The notes under the pieces: generated by a model | The model's input: the letters and a program-made list of their open reading frames with translations, nothing else | Databases searched by the model: none | Told to the model about the DNA's origin: nothing | Made by a program: the position numbers and the translations under genes | DNA from: Streptomyces sp. CB01635 | Lineage (GTDB): Bacteria; Actinomycetota; Actinomycetes; Streptomycetales; Streptomycetaceae | Length of the DNA stretch: 64,000 nt | Direction: 5' to 3' | Assembly (NCBI RefSeq): GCF_002803065.1 | Contig: NZ_NNBL01000001.1 | Coordinates: 222,734-286,733, forward strand | Part shown: positions 26,672-35,291 of the stretch, one piece after another | Layout: each line of letters starts with the position of its first letter | Position numbering within the stretch: position 1 is the first letter of the stretch

Positions 26672-27871
26672 GTGGAGACTCCGGGGTCGCAGTCGTCGCT
26701 GCATCGGGCCAATCTCGAGCGGGTCGTACGCGCCGTGCGGCTCGCCGGATCGCTCACGCAGGCGGAGATCGCGAGGACGACCGGCCTGTCCGCGGCCACG
26801 GTCTCCAACATCGTCCGTGAGCTCAAGGACGGCGGCACGGTCGAGGTCACGCCCACCTCGGCGGGCGGCCGGCGGGCCCGCAGCGTCTCGCTCAGCGGCG
26901 ACGCGGGCATCGTCATCGGCGTCGACTTCGGCCACACCCACCTGCGCGTGGCGATCGGCAACCTCGCCCACCAGGTGCTCGCCGAGGAGGCCGAACCCCT
27001 CGATGTGGACGCCTCCGCGGCGCAGGGCTTCGACCGGGCCGAGGAGCTCGTCGAGCGGCTCGTGGCGGCCACCGGCGTGGACCGTACGAAGGTGGCAGGC
27101 GTCGGGCTCGGCGTACCGGGCCCCATCGACGTCGAGAGCGGCACGCTGGGCTCCACGTCGATCCTGCCGGGCTGGACCGGCACCAAGCCCGCCGAGGAGA
27201 TGAGCAGGCGCCTCGGCGTGCCCGTGCACGTCGACAACGACGCCAACCTGGGCGCCCTCGGCGAGCTGGTCTGGGGCAGCGGGCGCGGCGTCAAGGACCT
27301 CGCGTACATCAAGGTCGCCAGCGGTGTCGGCGCCGGGCTCGTGATCGACGGGAAGATCTACCGGGGGCCCGGCGGGACCGCGGGCGAGATCGGGCACATC
27401 ACCCTCGACGAGTCGGGTCCCGTCTGCCGGTGCGGCAACCGTGGCTGCCTGGAGACCTTCACCGCCGCCCGCTACGTGCTGCCGCTCCTGGAGTCCAGCC
27501 ACGGCACCGGACTGACCATGGAGTCCGTCGTGCGGCTCGCGCGGGACGGCGACCCGGGGTGCCGGCGGGTGATCGCCGATGTGGGCCGTCACATCGGCAG
27601 CGGTGTCGCAAATCTCTGCAACCTGCTCAACCCCAGCCGGGTCGTCCTCGGCGGCGATCTGGCGGAGGCCGGAGAGCTGGTCCTGGGGCCCATCAGGGAG
27701 TCCGTGGGGCGCTATGCGATCCCCAGTGCGGCGCGCCAACTGTCCGTCCTTCCAGGGGCGTTGGGCGGCCGCGCGGAGGTGCTCGGGGCGCTCGCCCTGG
27801 CACTCAGCGAGATGGGCGATTCGACCCTTTTGGACGGATCGCTGTCCGCTGTGGCACCTGCCTTCACTTAG
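26672..27871 (+). CDS. ROK family transcriptional regulator (Rok7B7-like)
   Basis: A 399-residue ROK repressor. The N-terminal winged helix is TQAEIARTTGLSAATVSNIV, the sugar-kinase-like phosphate motif is IGVDFGHTHLRVAIGN, and the zinc motif is CRCGNRGCLE. The GTG at 26672 lies five bases after AGGAGG and gives the expected length, although the frame is open much earlier. It sits between an NgcEFG operon and xylFGH, the same position as S. coelicolor Rok7B7 (SCO6008), which influences xylose transporter expression, carbon repression and antibiotic production. Likely targets are therefore xylFGH and possibly the ngc operon. Orthology rests on context and domain layout. Confidence 0.9.
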   Translation: METPGSQSSLHRANLERVVRAVRLAGSLTQAEIARTTGLSAATVSNIVRELKDGGTVEVTPTSAGGRRARSVSLSGDAGIVIGVDFGHTHLRVAIGNLAHQVLAEEAEPLDVDASAAQGFDRAEELVERLVAATGVDRTKVAGVGLGVPGPIDVESGTLGSTSILPGWTGTKPAEEMSRRLGVPVHVDNDANLGALGELVWGSGRGVKDLAYIKVASGVGAGLVIDGKIYRGPGGTAGEIGHITLDESGPVCRCGNRGCLETFTAARYVLPLLESSHGTGLTMESVVRLARDGDPGCRRVIADVGRHIGSGVANLCNLLNPSRVVLGGDLAEAGELVLGPIRESVGRYAIPSAARQLSVLPGALGGRAEVLGALALALSEMGDSTLLDGSLSAVAPAFT

Positions 27872-27924
27872 AGAACGCATGACACCGTTGCCATCTCGTT
27901 AAGGATTTACTCCTTGACGCTGGG

Positions 27925-27963
27925 GTTGCGGCCGAGTTGACTTCCGGCTACCTCGGCCGCAAC
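27925..27963. promoter_or_regulatory. Perfect 12-bp inverted repeat upstream of xylF
   Basis: GTTGCGGCCGAG (27925-27936) is repeated inverted at 27952-27963 with a 15-bp spacer, ending 29 bp before the xylF start. It may be an operator for the ROK regulator or an mRNA hairpin over the leader. Confidence 0.45.
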
Positions 27964-27992
27964 GTCGCGGCCTCGTCAGGGAGGTTTCTGAA

Positions 27993-29114
27993 GTGAACAC
28001 GCGTATGCGTCGCGCCGCCGTTGCGTTCTGTGCCACTGGTATGGCTGTCTCTCTCGCCGCTTGCGGCAGCGCCAAGGAGTCCGGCGACAAGGGCAGCGAC
28101 AAGGCGAGCCCCAAGAAGGGCGACAACATCACTGTCGGCCTGCTGCTGCCGGAGAACCAGACCGCGCGCTACGAGAAGTTCGACAAGCCGATCATTGAGA
28201 AGCAGATCTCGACGCTGACCAATGGCAAGGGCAAGGTCGAGTACCTGAACGCCAAGCAGGAAGCGACCCTCCAGTCGCAGCAGATCGACACGATGATCAC
28301 CAAGAAGGTCGACGTGCTGATCCTGGACGCGGTCGACTTCAAGGCCGTCGCCGGCGGTGTGAAGAAGGCCAAGGACGCGGGCATCCCCGTCGTCGCGTAC
28401 GACCGCCTGGCCGAGGGCCCGATCTCCGCCTACACCTCGTTCGACAACGAGGAGGTCGGCAAGACGCAGGGCGAGGCGCTCCTGAAGGCCATGGGCTCCA
28501 AGGCCACCAAGAGCAGCAAGATCGTCATGATGAACGGCGCGATCACCGACCCGAACGCCGCCTTCTTCAAGAAGGGTGCCCTCTCGGTGCTCAAGGACAA
28601 GGTGACCGTCGCCAAGTCCTACGACACCAAGGAGTGGAAGCCGGAGAACGCCAACCAGAACATGGAAGGCGCCATCTCCGCGATCGGCAAGGACAAGATC
28701 GCCGGCGTCTACTCCGCCAACGACGGCATGGCGGGCGGCATCATCACCGCTCTGAAGGCCGCGGGCCTGAGCAAGCTCCCGCCGGTCACCGGCCAGGACG
28801 CCGAGCTCGCGGGTGTGCAGCGCATCGTCACGGGCGACCAGAACATGAGCGTCTTCAAGTCGTACCCGCAGGAGGCCGAGACTGTCGCCAAGATGGCCGT
28901 CTCGATCGCCAAGACGGGCAAGCTCGACAGCTCCCTGGAGACCAGCACGGTCGACAGCGGCACCGAGAAGGGCATCCCCTCGGTGATCGTCCCGGTCGTC
29001 TCCCTGACCCAGGACAACATCAACGACACGGTCATCAAGGAGGGTTACTACACCCTCGGCGAGATCTGCACGCCCAAGTACAAGGCCGCCTGCGACAAGA
29101 TCGGCCTGAAGTAA
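27993..29114 (+). CDS. xylF: Xylose-type ABC transporter substrate-binding lipoprotein
   Basis: A 373-residue periplasmic-binding-protein-like receptor of the ribose/xylose group. It has a signal peptide with lipobox LAAC (Cys24), then the sugar-binding fold starting ITVGLLLPENQTARYEKFD, with TMITKKVDVLILDAVD and the hinge region YSANDGMAGGIITALKAAG. The GTG follows GGGAGG in the leader. It heads xylFGH, directly downstream of the ROK regulator. A perfect inverted repeat precedes it and a strong hairpin follows it, which could give the binding protein more mRNA than the membrane parts. Confidence 0.9.
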   Translation: MNTRMRRAAVAFCATGMAVSLAACGSAKESGDKGSDKASPKKGDNITVGLLLPENQTARYEKFDKPIIEKQISTLTNGKGKVEYLNAKQEATLQSQQIDTMITKKVDVLILDAVDFKAVAGGVKKAKDAGIPVVAYDRLAEGPISAYTSFDNEEVGKTQGEALLKAMGSKATKSSKIVMMNGAITDPNAAFFKKGALSVLKDKVTVAKSYDTKEWKPENANQNMEGAISAIGKDKIAGVYSANDGMAGGIITALKAAGLSKLPPVTGQDAELAGVQRIVTGDQNMSVFKSYPQEAETVAKMAVSIAKTGKLDSSLETSTVDSGTEKGIPSVIVPVVSLTQDNINDTVIKEGYYTLGEICTPKYKAACDKIGLK

Positions 29115-29196
29115 CCAGGCCGGAGTGGCCCTGCGGCAACTCCCTTGTCCTGCACGGGACGTGAGCGCACCTTGAAGGAGCGCCCCGTGTGAGCAC

Positions 29197-29249
29197 GTCC
29201 GGCGCCCCGCCGCCGACAGCCCCGCAAGCTCAACGGCGGGGCGCCGGAC
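29197..29249 (+). promoter_or_regulatory. Intercistronic hairpin between xylF and xylG
   Basis: A perfect 16-bp GC-rich inverted repeat (29197-29212 with 29234-29249) with a 21-base loop lies in the 241-bp xylF-xylG gap. It probably acts as a partial terminator or 3'-end stabiliser for xylF mRNA; no separate gene is seen in the gap. Confidence 0.6.
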
Positions 29250-29355
29250 GGAACGACGTACGACAGCACCCCCTGCACGTACGCACCCCCCTCTCAGTCT
29301 TTTCTGTTCAACCTCCCGCCGGGTCAGGCCTTTGGCGGCGAAGGAGATGGTTCAC

Positions 29356-30138
29356 GTGTCCGCTACGCCCGTGCTGGCGTTGCGCGGAGTCTCCAAGCGA
29401 TTCGGTGCCGTCCAGGCGCTCACCGATGTAGAGCTTGAGGTCCACGCCGGTGAGGTGGTCGCCCTGGTCGGCGACAACGGTGCCGGAAAGTCCACCCTGG
29501 TCAAGACGATCGCCGGCGTGCACCCCATCGATGACGGCGTCATCGAGTGGGACGGCAAGGCCGTCGCGGTCAACCGGCCGCACGACGCCCAGGCCCTGGG
29601 CATCGCGACCGTCTACCAGGACCTCGCGCTGTGCGACAACATCGACGTCGTCGGCAACCTCTTCCTGGGCCGTGAGCTCAAGCGCCGCGGTGTCCTCGAC
29701 GAGGTCGAGATGGAGCGCCGCTCCAGGGAGCTCCTCGAGACGCTCTCCATCCGCATCCCGAGCGTGCGCATCCCGATCGCCTCGCTCTCCGGCGGTCAGC
29801 GCCAGGTCGTGGCCATCGCCCGCTCCATGCTCGGCGAGCCCAAGCTGGTCATCCTCGACGAGCCGACGGCCGCCCTCGGCGTCGAGCAGACGGCGCAGGT
29901 CCTCGACCTCGTCGAGCGGCTGCGCGAGCGCGGCCACGCGGTCATCCTCATCAGCCACAACATGGCCGATGTGAAGGCCGTCGCCGACAAGGTCGCCGTC
30001 CTGCGGCTCGGCCGCAACAACGGCGTTTTCGAGGTCAAGACCACCTCGCAGGAAGAGATCATCTCCGCCATCACCGGCGCCACGGACAACGCCGTGACCC
30101 GTCGTGCGGCGCGCAGCAACGCGGAGGCTCAGAAGTGA
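29356..30138 (+). CDS. xylG: Xylose-type ABC transporter ATP-binding protein (single domain)
   Basis: A 260-residue ATPase with Walker A GDNGAGKST, signature LSGGQRQ, Walker B LVILDEPTAALG and the switch histidine in LISHNMADV. E. coli XylG and most CUT2 ATPases are tandem-domain proteins of about 500 residues; this one is a single domain, so two copies should dimerise under XylH. The GTG at 29356 has AAGGAG nine bases upstream, whereas an ATG at 29347 directly abuts that site and is unlikely. Its stop overlaps the xylH start by 4 bp. Confidence 0.9.
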   Translation: MSATPVLALRGVSKRFGAVQALTDVELEVHAGEVVALVGDNGAGKSTLVKTIAGVHPIDDGVIEWDGKAVAVNRPHDAQALGIATVYQDLALCDNIDVVGNLFLGRELKRRGVLDEVEMERRSRELLETLSIRIPSVRIPIASLSGGQRQVVAIARSMLGEPKLVILDEPTAALGVEQTAQVLDLVERLRERGHAVILISHNMADVKAVADKVAVLRLGRNNGVFEVKTTSQEEIISAITGATDNAVTRRAARSNAEAQK

Positions 30139-31421
30139 GCATCGAAAAGACCGACAAGCCGCAGGCCCCCGTGGACGCGCCGGCGGTCGCCGGCGACGCG
30201 AGTGTCGCCATCGACCCCCGCCTCCTCGTGCGTGAGCAGGGATTCGCGGGCTACATAAGCGAGTTCAAGCGCAAGATGCGCGCCGGTGACCTCGGCGCCA
30301 CCCCGGTCGTCATCGGCCTGATCGTCATCTGCGCGATCTTCCAGAGCCTCAACTCGGCGTTCCTGGGCGCGGAGAACCTGAACAACATCTTCGTCGCCAT
30401 GGTCGCGACGGGCATGATGTCGGTCGGCATCATCTTCGTGCTGCTGCTCGGTGAGATCGACCTCTCGGTCGGCTCCGTCTCCGGTGTCTCCGCGGCGATC
30501 ACGGCCGTGATGAGCGTCACCCACGGCGTCAACGAGTGGGTCGCGGTCCTCGCCGCCCTCGCGGCCGGTGCCGTCATCGGCGCCCTGCACGGCTTCTTCT
30601 TCGCCCGGATCGGTGCGCCCGCGTTCGCCGTGACCCTGGCGGGCCTGCTGTTCTGGAACGGCTTCATGCTCCAGATCCTGGGCTCCAACGGCACGATCAA
30701 CATCGACGGCGACGGCGTGGTCGGCAAGCTCACCACGTACTACTTCTCCGATGTCGCCGCCGCCTACGGGCTCGCGGTCGTCGCGGTCGCCGGCTACTTC
30801 CTGTCGGCCTTCCTCGGCAACCGGCGCCGTGAGGCCGCCGGGATCCCGTCCCGCCCGCTGAGCGAGCTCGTGCTGCGCACGGTGCTCCTCGCGATCGCGG
30901 CCTTCGCCGTGGCGATCATGTTCAACCAGTACAAGGGCCTGCCGCTCGCCGTGCTGCTGTTCGCGATCGTCCTGGTCGCCACCGACTTCGTGCTGCGCCG
31001 TACCTCGTACGGCCGCAAGATCTTCGCGCTCGGCGGCAGCGTCGAGGCGTCGCGCCGCGCCGGTATCAACGTCACGGCGGTCCGTGTCTCGGTCTTCGCC
31101 GTCGCGGGTCTGTTCGCGGCGGTCGGCGGCCTCTTCTGGGCCTCCAAGATCGCGGCGGCCAACCAGAGCGCCGGTTCCGGCGACCTCCTGATGAACGTCA
31201 TCGCGGCGGCCGTCATCGGCGGCACCAGCCTCTTCGGCGGCCGGGGCCGCACCTGGAACGCCCTGCTCGGTGTCCTCGTGATCACGTCGATCCAGTACGG
31301 CCTCGCCCTTCAGGGCATCGCCACCCCGATCCAGTACATGATCACCGGCGGCGTGCTCCTCGCCACGGTCGTCATCGACTCGGTCACCCGCAAGACCCAG
31401 AAGTCGGCGGGCCGCGCGTAA
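30135..31421 (+). CDS. xylH: Xylose-type ABC transporter permease
   Basis: A 428-residue CUT2 permease with about ten transmembrane segments, starting at a GTG that overlaps xylG by four bases. The family core is visible in LLLGEIDLSVGSVSGVSAAI, FFARIGAPAFAVTLAGLLFW and AAVIGGTSLFGGRGR. A cytoplasmic leader of about 55 residues precedes helix 1. It completes the XylFGH importer; it may also accept other pentoses. Confidence 0.9.
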   Translation: MSIEKTDKPQAPVDAPAVAGDASVAIDPRLLVREQGFAGYISEFKRKMRAGDLGATPVVIGLIVICAIFQSLNSAFLGAENLNNIFVAMVATGMMSVGIIFVLLLGEIDLSVGSVSGVSAAITAVMSVTHGVNEWVAVLAALAAGAVIGALHGFFFARIGAPAFAVTLAGLLFWNGFMLQILGSNGTINIDGDGVVGKLTTYYFSDVAAAYGLAVVAVAGYFLSAFLGNRRREAAGIPSRPLSELVLRTVLLAIAAFAVAIMFNQYKGLPLAVLLFAIVLVATDFVLRRTSYGRKIFALGGSVEASRRAGINVTAVRVSVFAVAGLFAAVGGLFWASKIAAANQSAGSGDLLMNVIAAAVIGGTSLFGGRGRTWNALLGVLVITSIQYGLALQGIATPIQYMITGGVLLATVVIDSVTRKTQKSAGRA

Positions 31422-31478
31422 GCGCTCCGCTCGGCCACGTGTGATCTCTGCGGACCGGCTGTGGCTGGTCGCGCGGTT

Positions 31479-31501
31479 CCCCGCGCCCCTTGGGCGCGGG
31501 G
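31479..31501 (+). terminator. Terminator after xylFGH, repetitive Streptomyces-type hairpin
   Basis: CCCCGCGCCC pairs perfectly with GGGCGCGGGG over a 3-base loop. The surrounding GCGCGGTTCCCCGCGCCCCT text resembles a hairpin found many times between Streptomyces genes, so it may also count as a dispersed repeat. Confidence 0.7.
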
Positions 31502-31691
31502 CTTGTGCCCGGTGTCAATGGAGACGCCGGGCACAGGCGTGTCCGCACCGATTTCCTGAACACGCGTACGCCTTGGGTACGGCCGATCGCGTGACGTACA
31601 ACGCACAGCCCGGGCGTCGCGCGCTGAGGCGGAACATTAGACTCGACAGACCCGGCAAAAGCTCGAACAGCTCTATCGCAAGGAGGCACGG

Positions 31692-33617
31692 GTGCCGCTG
31701 CTGACCCGCATCACGGGACCGCGCGATCTGGACCGGCTCAGCCTGGAACAGCTGGACCAGCTGGCCGGCGAGATCCGGACCTTCCTCGTCGACGCGGTAT
31801 CCAAGACCGGCGGCCACCTCGGCCCCAACCTCGGCGTCGTCGAGCTCACCATCGCGCTGCACCGCGTCTTCGACTCGCCGAAGGACCGGGTGCTCTTCGA
31901 CACCGGTCACCAGTCCTACGTGCACAAGCTGCTCACCGGCCGGCAGGACTTCGCCAAGCTGCGCACCAAGGGCGGCCTGTCCGGCTACCCCTCGCGCGCC
32001 GAGTCCGACCACGACGTGATCGAGAACTCCCACGCCTCCACGGTCCTCGGCTGGGCCGACGGCCTCGCCAAGGCGAACGAGGTGCGCGGCAAGGACGACC
32101 ACGTCGTCGCCGTGATCGGCGACGGAGCCCTCACGGGCGGCATGGCCTGGGAGGCCCTGAACAACATCGCGGCCGCCAAGGACCGCCCCCTCGTGATCGT
32201 CGTCAACGACAACGAGCGCTCGTACGCCCCCACCATCGGCGGCCTCGCCAACCACCTGGCCACCCTGCGCACCACGGACGGCTACGAGCGGTTCCTGGCC
32301 CGCGGCAAGGACCTCCTGGAGCGCACGCCGGTCGTCGGCCGCCCGCTCTACGAGACCCTGCACGGCGCCAAGAAGGGCCTCAAGGACTTCATCGCCCCGC
32401 AGGGCATGTTCGAGGACCTCGGCCTGAAGTACGTCGGCCCCATCGACGGCCACGATATCGAGGCCCTGGAGTCGGCCCTGGCCCGCGCCAAGCGGTTCGG
32501 CGGACCGGTCATCGTGCACTGCCTCACCGAGAAGGGCCGCGGCTACAAGCCCGCCGAGCAGGACGAGGCCGACCGCTTCCACGGCATCGGCCCGATCCAC
32601 CCGGACACCGGCCTGCCCATCAAGGCCTCGGCCGCCAGCTGGACGTCCGTCTTCGGCGACGAGATGGTCAAGCTCGGCCACGACCGCGAGGACATCGTCG
32701 CGATCACCGCCGCGATGCTCCAGCCCGTCGGCCTGAAGAAGTTCGCCGACGCCTTCCCCGACCGCATCTACGACGTCGGCATCGCCGAGCAGCACGCCGC
32801 CACCTCGGCCGCGGGCCTCGCCACCGGCGGGGTGCACCCGGTCTTCGCGGTCTACGCGACGTTCCTCAACCGCGCCTTCGACCAGGTCCTCATGGACGTC
32901 GCGCTGCACAAGTGCGGCGTCACCTTCGTCCTGGACCGGGCCGGCGTCACGGGCGACGACGGCGCCTCGCACAACGGCATGTGGGACATGTCCATGCTCC
33001 AGGTCGTCCCCGGCCTGCGCCTGGCCGCCCCGCGCGACGCCGAGCAGTTGCGCGCCCAGCTGCGCGAGGCCGTCGAGGTCGACGACGCGCCGACCGTCGT
33101 CCGCTACTCGAAGGGCGTCGTCGGACCCGCGGTCCCGGCCGTCGGCAAGGTCGGCGCCATGGACGTGCTGCGCAAGCCGTCGGCCGCCAAGCCGGACGTG
33201 CTCCTTGTCTCCGTCGGGGCGCTCGCCCCGATGTGCCTGGAGATCGCCGGCCTCCTCGACAAGCAGGGCATCACCACGACCGTCGTCGACCCGCGCTGGG
33301 TCAAGCCGGTCGACGAGGCGCTCGCGCCGCTCGCCGAGCAGCACCGCGTCGTCGTCACCGTCGAGGACAACTCCCGTGTGGGAGGCGTCGGTTCGGCGAT
33401 CGCGCAGGCCCTGCGCGACGCGGGCGTCGACGTACCGCTGCGCGACTTCGGCATCCCGCCGCGCTTCCTCGACCACGCCTCGCGCAAGGAGGTCATGGCC
33501 GAGATCGGCCTCACGGCCCCCGACATCGCGCGTCAGGTCACCGGTCTGGTCGCCAAGCTGGACGGCCGCTTCGAGCGCGCCACGGCCACGGACGCCGTGG
33601 AACCCGCGCGCGACTGA
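31692..33617 (+). CDS. dxs: 1-deoxy-D-xylulose-5-phosphate synthase
   Basis: A 641-residue thiamine-diphosphate enzyme condensing pyruvate with glyceraldehyde 3-phosphate, the entry step of the MEP isoprenoid pathway. The N-terminal segment [18 protein letters not shown], the ThDP motif [16 protein letters not shown], the catalytic stretch [17 protein letters not shown] and [18 protein letters not shown] are all in place, and length is normal. The GTG lies just after AAGGAGG. A long perfect hairpin follows, so it is probably transcribed alone. Isoprenoids made here supply polyprenyl carriers used by the wall-polymer genes nearby, as in any such cell. Confidence 0.97.
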   Translation: MPLLTRITGPRDLDRLSLEQLDQLAGEIRTFLVDAVSKTGGHLGPNLGVVELTIALHRVFDSPKDRVLFDTGHQSYVHKLLTGRQDFAKLRTKGGLSGYPSRAESDHDVIENSHASTVLGWADGLAKANEVRGKDDHVVAVIGDGALTGGMAWEALNNIAAAKDRPLVIVVNDNERSYAPTIGGLANHLATLRTTDGYERFLARGKDLLERTPVVGRPLYETLHGAKKGLKDFIAPQGMFEDLGLKYVGPIDGHDIEALESALARAKRFGGPVIVHCLTEKGRGYKPAEQDEADRFHGIGPIHPDTGLPIKASAASWTSVFGDEMVKLGHDREDIVAITAAMLQPVGLKKFADAFPDRIYDVGIAEQHAATSAAGLATGGVHPVFAVYATFLNRAFDQVLMDVALHKCGVTFVLDRAGVTGDDGASHNGMWDMSMLQVVPGLRLAAPRDAEQLRAQLREAVEVDDAPTVVRYSKGVVGPAVPAVGKVGAMDVLRKPSAAKPDVLLVSVGALAPMCLEIAGLLDKQGITTTVVDPRWVKPVDEALAPLAEQHRVVVTVEDNSRVGGVGSAIAQALRDAGVDVPLRDFGIPPRFLDHASRKEVMAEIGLTAPDIARQVTGLVAKLDGRFERATATDAVEPARD

Positions 33618-33635
33618 CCCTCCACAGGCTGCTCC

Positions 33636-33680
33636 ATGGGCCGGTCCCACCACCACGCAAGGGTGGTGGGACCGGCCCAT
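33636..33680 (+). terminator. Terminator after dxs
   Basis: A perfect 19-bp stem (33636-33654 with 33662-33680) and a 7-base loop begin 19 bp after the stop. Confidence 0.85.
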
Positions 33681-33765
33681 TCGCGTGAACGCCCCCGCGC
33701 CGGGGCATGCGGAGCGAAAGCCCCCTCGATCATGTCGAGGACGACAATGCGTGGGAGGTACGCCC

Positions 33766-35256
33766 GTGAGCAGCACCCTCTTCAGGACGAAGAAGGTCGA
33801 ACAGTCGATCTTGGACACTGAGGAGCCGGAGCACGCACTCAAGAAGTCGCTGTCCGCTCTGGACCTCACCGTGTTCGGGGTCGGTGTCATCATCGGTACC
33901 GGCATCTTCGTCCTCACCGGCAAAGTCGCCAAGGAGAACGCAGGCCCCGCGGTGGCGCTGGCGTTCATCGTGGCCGGCGTCGTCTGCGGCCTGGCCGCGC
34001 TGTGCTACGCGGAGTTCGCTTCCACCGTCCCGGTCGCCGGGTCCGCCTACACCTTCTCGTACGCGTCGCTCGGCGAACTGCCGGCCTGGATCATCGGCTG
34101 GGACCTGGTGCTCGAGTTCGCGCTCGGCACGGCGGTCGTCGCCGTCGGCTGGTCCGGCTATGTGCGCTCGCTGCTGGACAACGCGGGCTGGCATCTGCCC
34201 GTGTCGCTGAGCGGGCGGGACGGGGCCACAGGGTTCGGCTTCGACATCCTCGCTGCCGCCCTGGTCCTGGTGCTCACCGCCATCCTCGTCATCGGGATGA
34301 AGCTCTCCGCCCGCGTCACCACGGTCGTCGTCGCGATCAAGGTGGCCGTCGTCCTCATCGTGATCATCGCGGGGGCCTTCTTCGTCAGGGCCGACAACTA
34401 CAAGCCCTTCATCCCGAAGGCGCAGCCGCAGGAAGCGGGCACCAGCATCCAGTCCCCCCTCGTGCAGCTGATGTTCGGCTACGCGCCGACCGACTTCGGC
34501 GTCATGGGCATCTTCACCGCCGCCTCCGTCGTCTTCTTCGCCTTCATCGGCTTCGACGTCGTCGCCACCGCCGCCGAGGAGACGAAGAACCCGCAGCGGG
34601 ACATGCCGCGCGGCATCATCGGCTCGCTGATCATCTGCACCACGCTCTACGTGGCGGTGTCGATCGTCGTCACGGGCATGCAGAAGTACAGCCGGCTGTC
34701 CATCGACGCCCCGCTCGCGGACGCCTTCAAGGCGACCGGGCACCCCTGGTACGCGGGTGTCATCAGCTTCGGCGCCGCGGTCGGCCTGACGACGGTCTGC
34801 CTGATCCTTCTCCTCGGCCAGACCCGGGTGTTCTTCGCGATGAGCCGCGACGGGCTGCTGCCCCGCTTCTTCTCCGTCGTCCACCCGAGGTTCAAGACCC
34901 CGTACCGGCCGACCATCCTGCTCGGCGTGATCATCGCGATCCTGGCCGGGTTCACCAGCCTCAGCGAGCTCGCGGAGCTGGTGAACATCGGCACGCTCTT
35001 CGCGTTCATCGTCGTCGCGCTCGGGGTCATCATCCTGCGCCGTACCCGCCCCGACCTGCACCGCTCCTTCCGCACCCCCCTGGTACCGCTGATCCCGATC
35101 CTGTCGGTGCTCGCGTCCCTGTGGCTGATGCTGAACCTGCCCGCGGAGACCTGGCTCCGCTTCGGCGCCTGGATGGTGCTCGGCTTCATCGTCTACTTCG
35201 TGTACGGGCGCTCGCACAGCCGGCTGGGGCGGACGGAGGAGGCGGGCCGGCAGTAG
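33766..35256 (+). CDS. APC family amino acid permease (cationic amino acid transporter-like)
   Basis: A 496-residue permease with about twelve helices. The helix 1 motif VGVIIGTGIFVLTGKVAKEN and the helix 3 region VPVAGSAYTFSYASLGELPA are characteristic of the APC/CAT group, as is FIGFDVVATAAEETKNPQRD in the middle. The GTG at 33766 follows GGGAGG and is chosen over earlier open-frame sequence that overlaps dxs. It most likely imports cationic or other amino acids by proton coupling. It ends 36 bp from the convergent LCP gene. Confidence 0.9.
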   Translation: MSSTLFRTKKVEQSILDTEEPEHALKKSLSALDLTVFGVGVIIGTGIFVLTGKVAKENAGPAVALAFIVAGVVCGLAALCYAEFASTVPVAGSAYTFSYASLGELPAWIIGWDLVLEFALGTAVVAVGWSGYVRSLLDNAGWHLPVSLSGRDGATGFGFDILAAALVLVLTAILVIGMKLSARVTTVVVAIKVAVVLIVIIAGAFFVRADNYKPFIPKAQPQEAGTSIQSPLVQLMFGYAPTDFGVMGIFTAASVVFFAFIGFDVVATAAEETKNPQRDMPRGIIGSLIICTTLYVAVSIVVTGMQKYSRLSIDAPLADAFKATGHPWYAGVISFGAAVGLTTVCLILLLGQTRVFFAMSRDGLLPRFFSVVHPRFKTPYRPTILLGVIIAILAGFTSLSELAELVNIGTLFAFIVVALGVIILRRTRPDLHRSFRTPLVPLIPILSVLASLWLMLNLPAETWLRFGAWMVLGFIVYFVYGRSHSRLGRTEEAGRQ

Positions 35257-35291
35257 GGACACGCCGACGCGAGGGCCAGCCTGACGACCGG

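Noticed and set aside
29197..29249. Full terminator separating xylF from xylG
   Set aside because: xylG and xylH have no other obvious promoter in the gap, so complete termination here is unlikely; partial termination or mRNA stabilisation fits better.
33205..35256. Long version of the amino acid permease overlapping dxs
   Set aside because: The first transmembrane motif and a GGGAGG site support the GTG at 33766; the rest shadows dxs.
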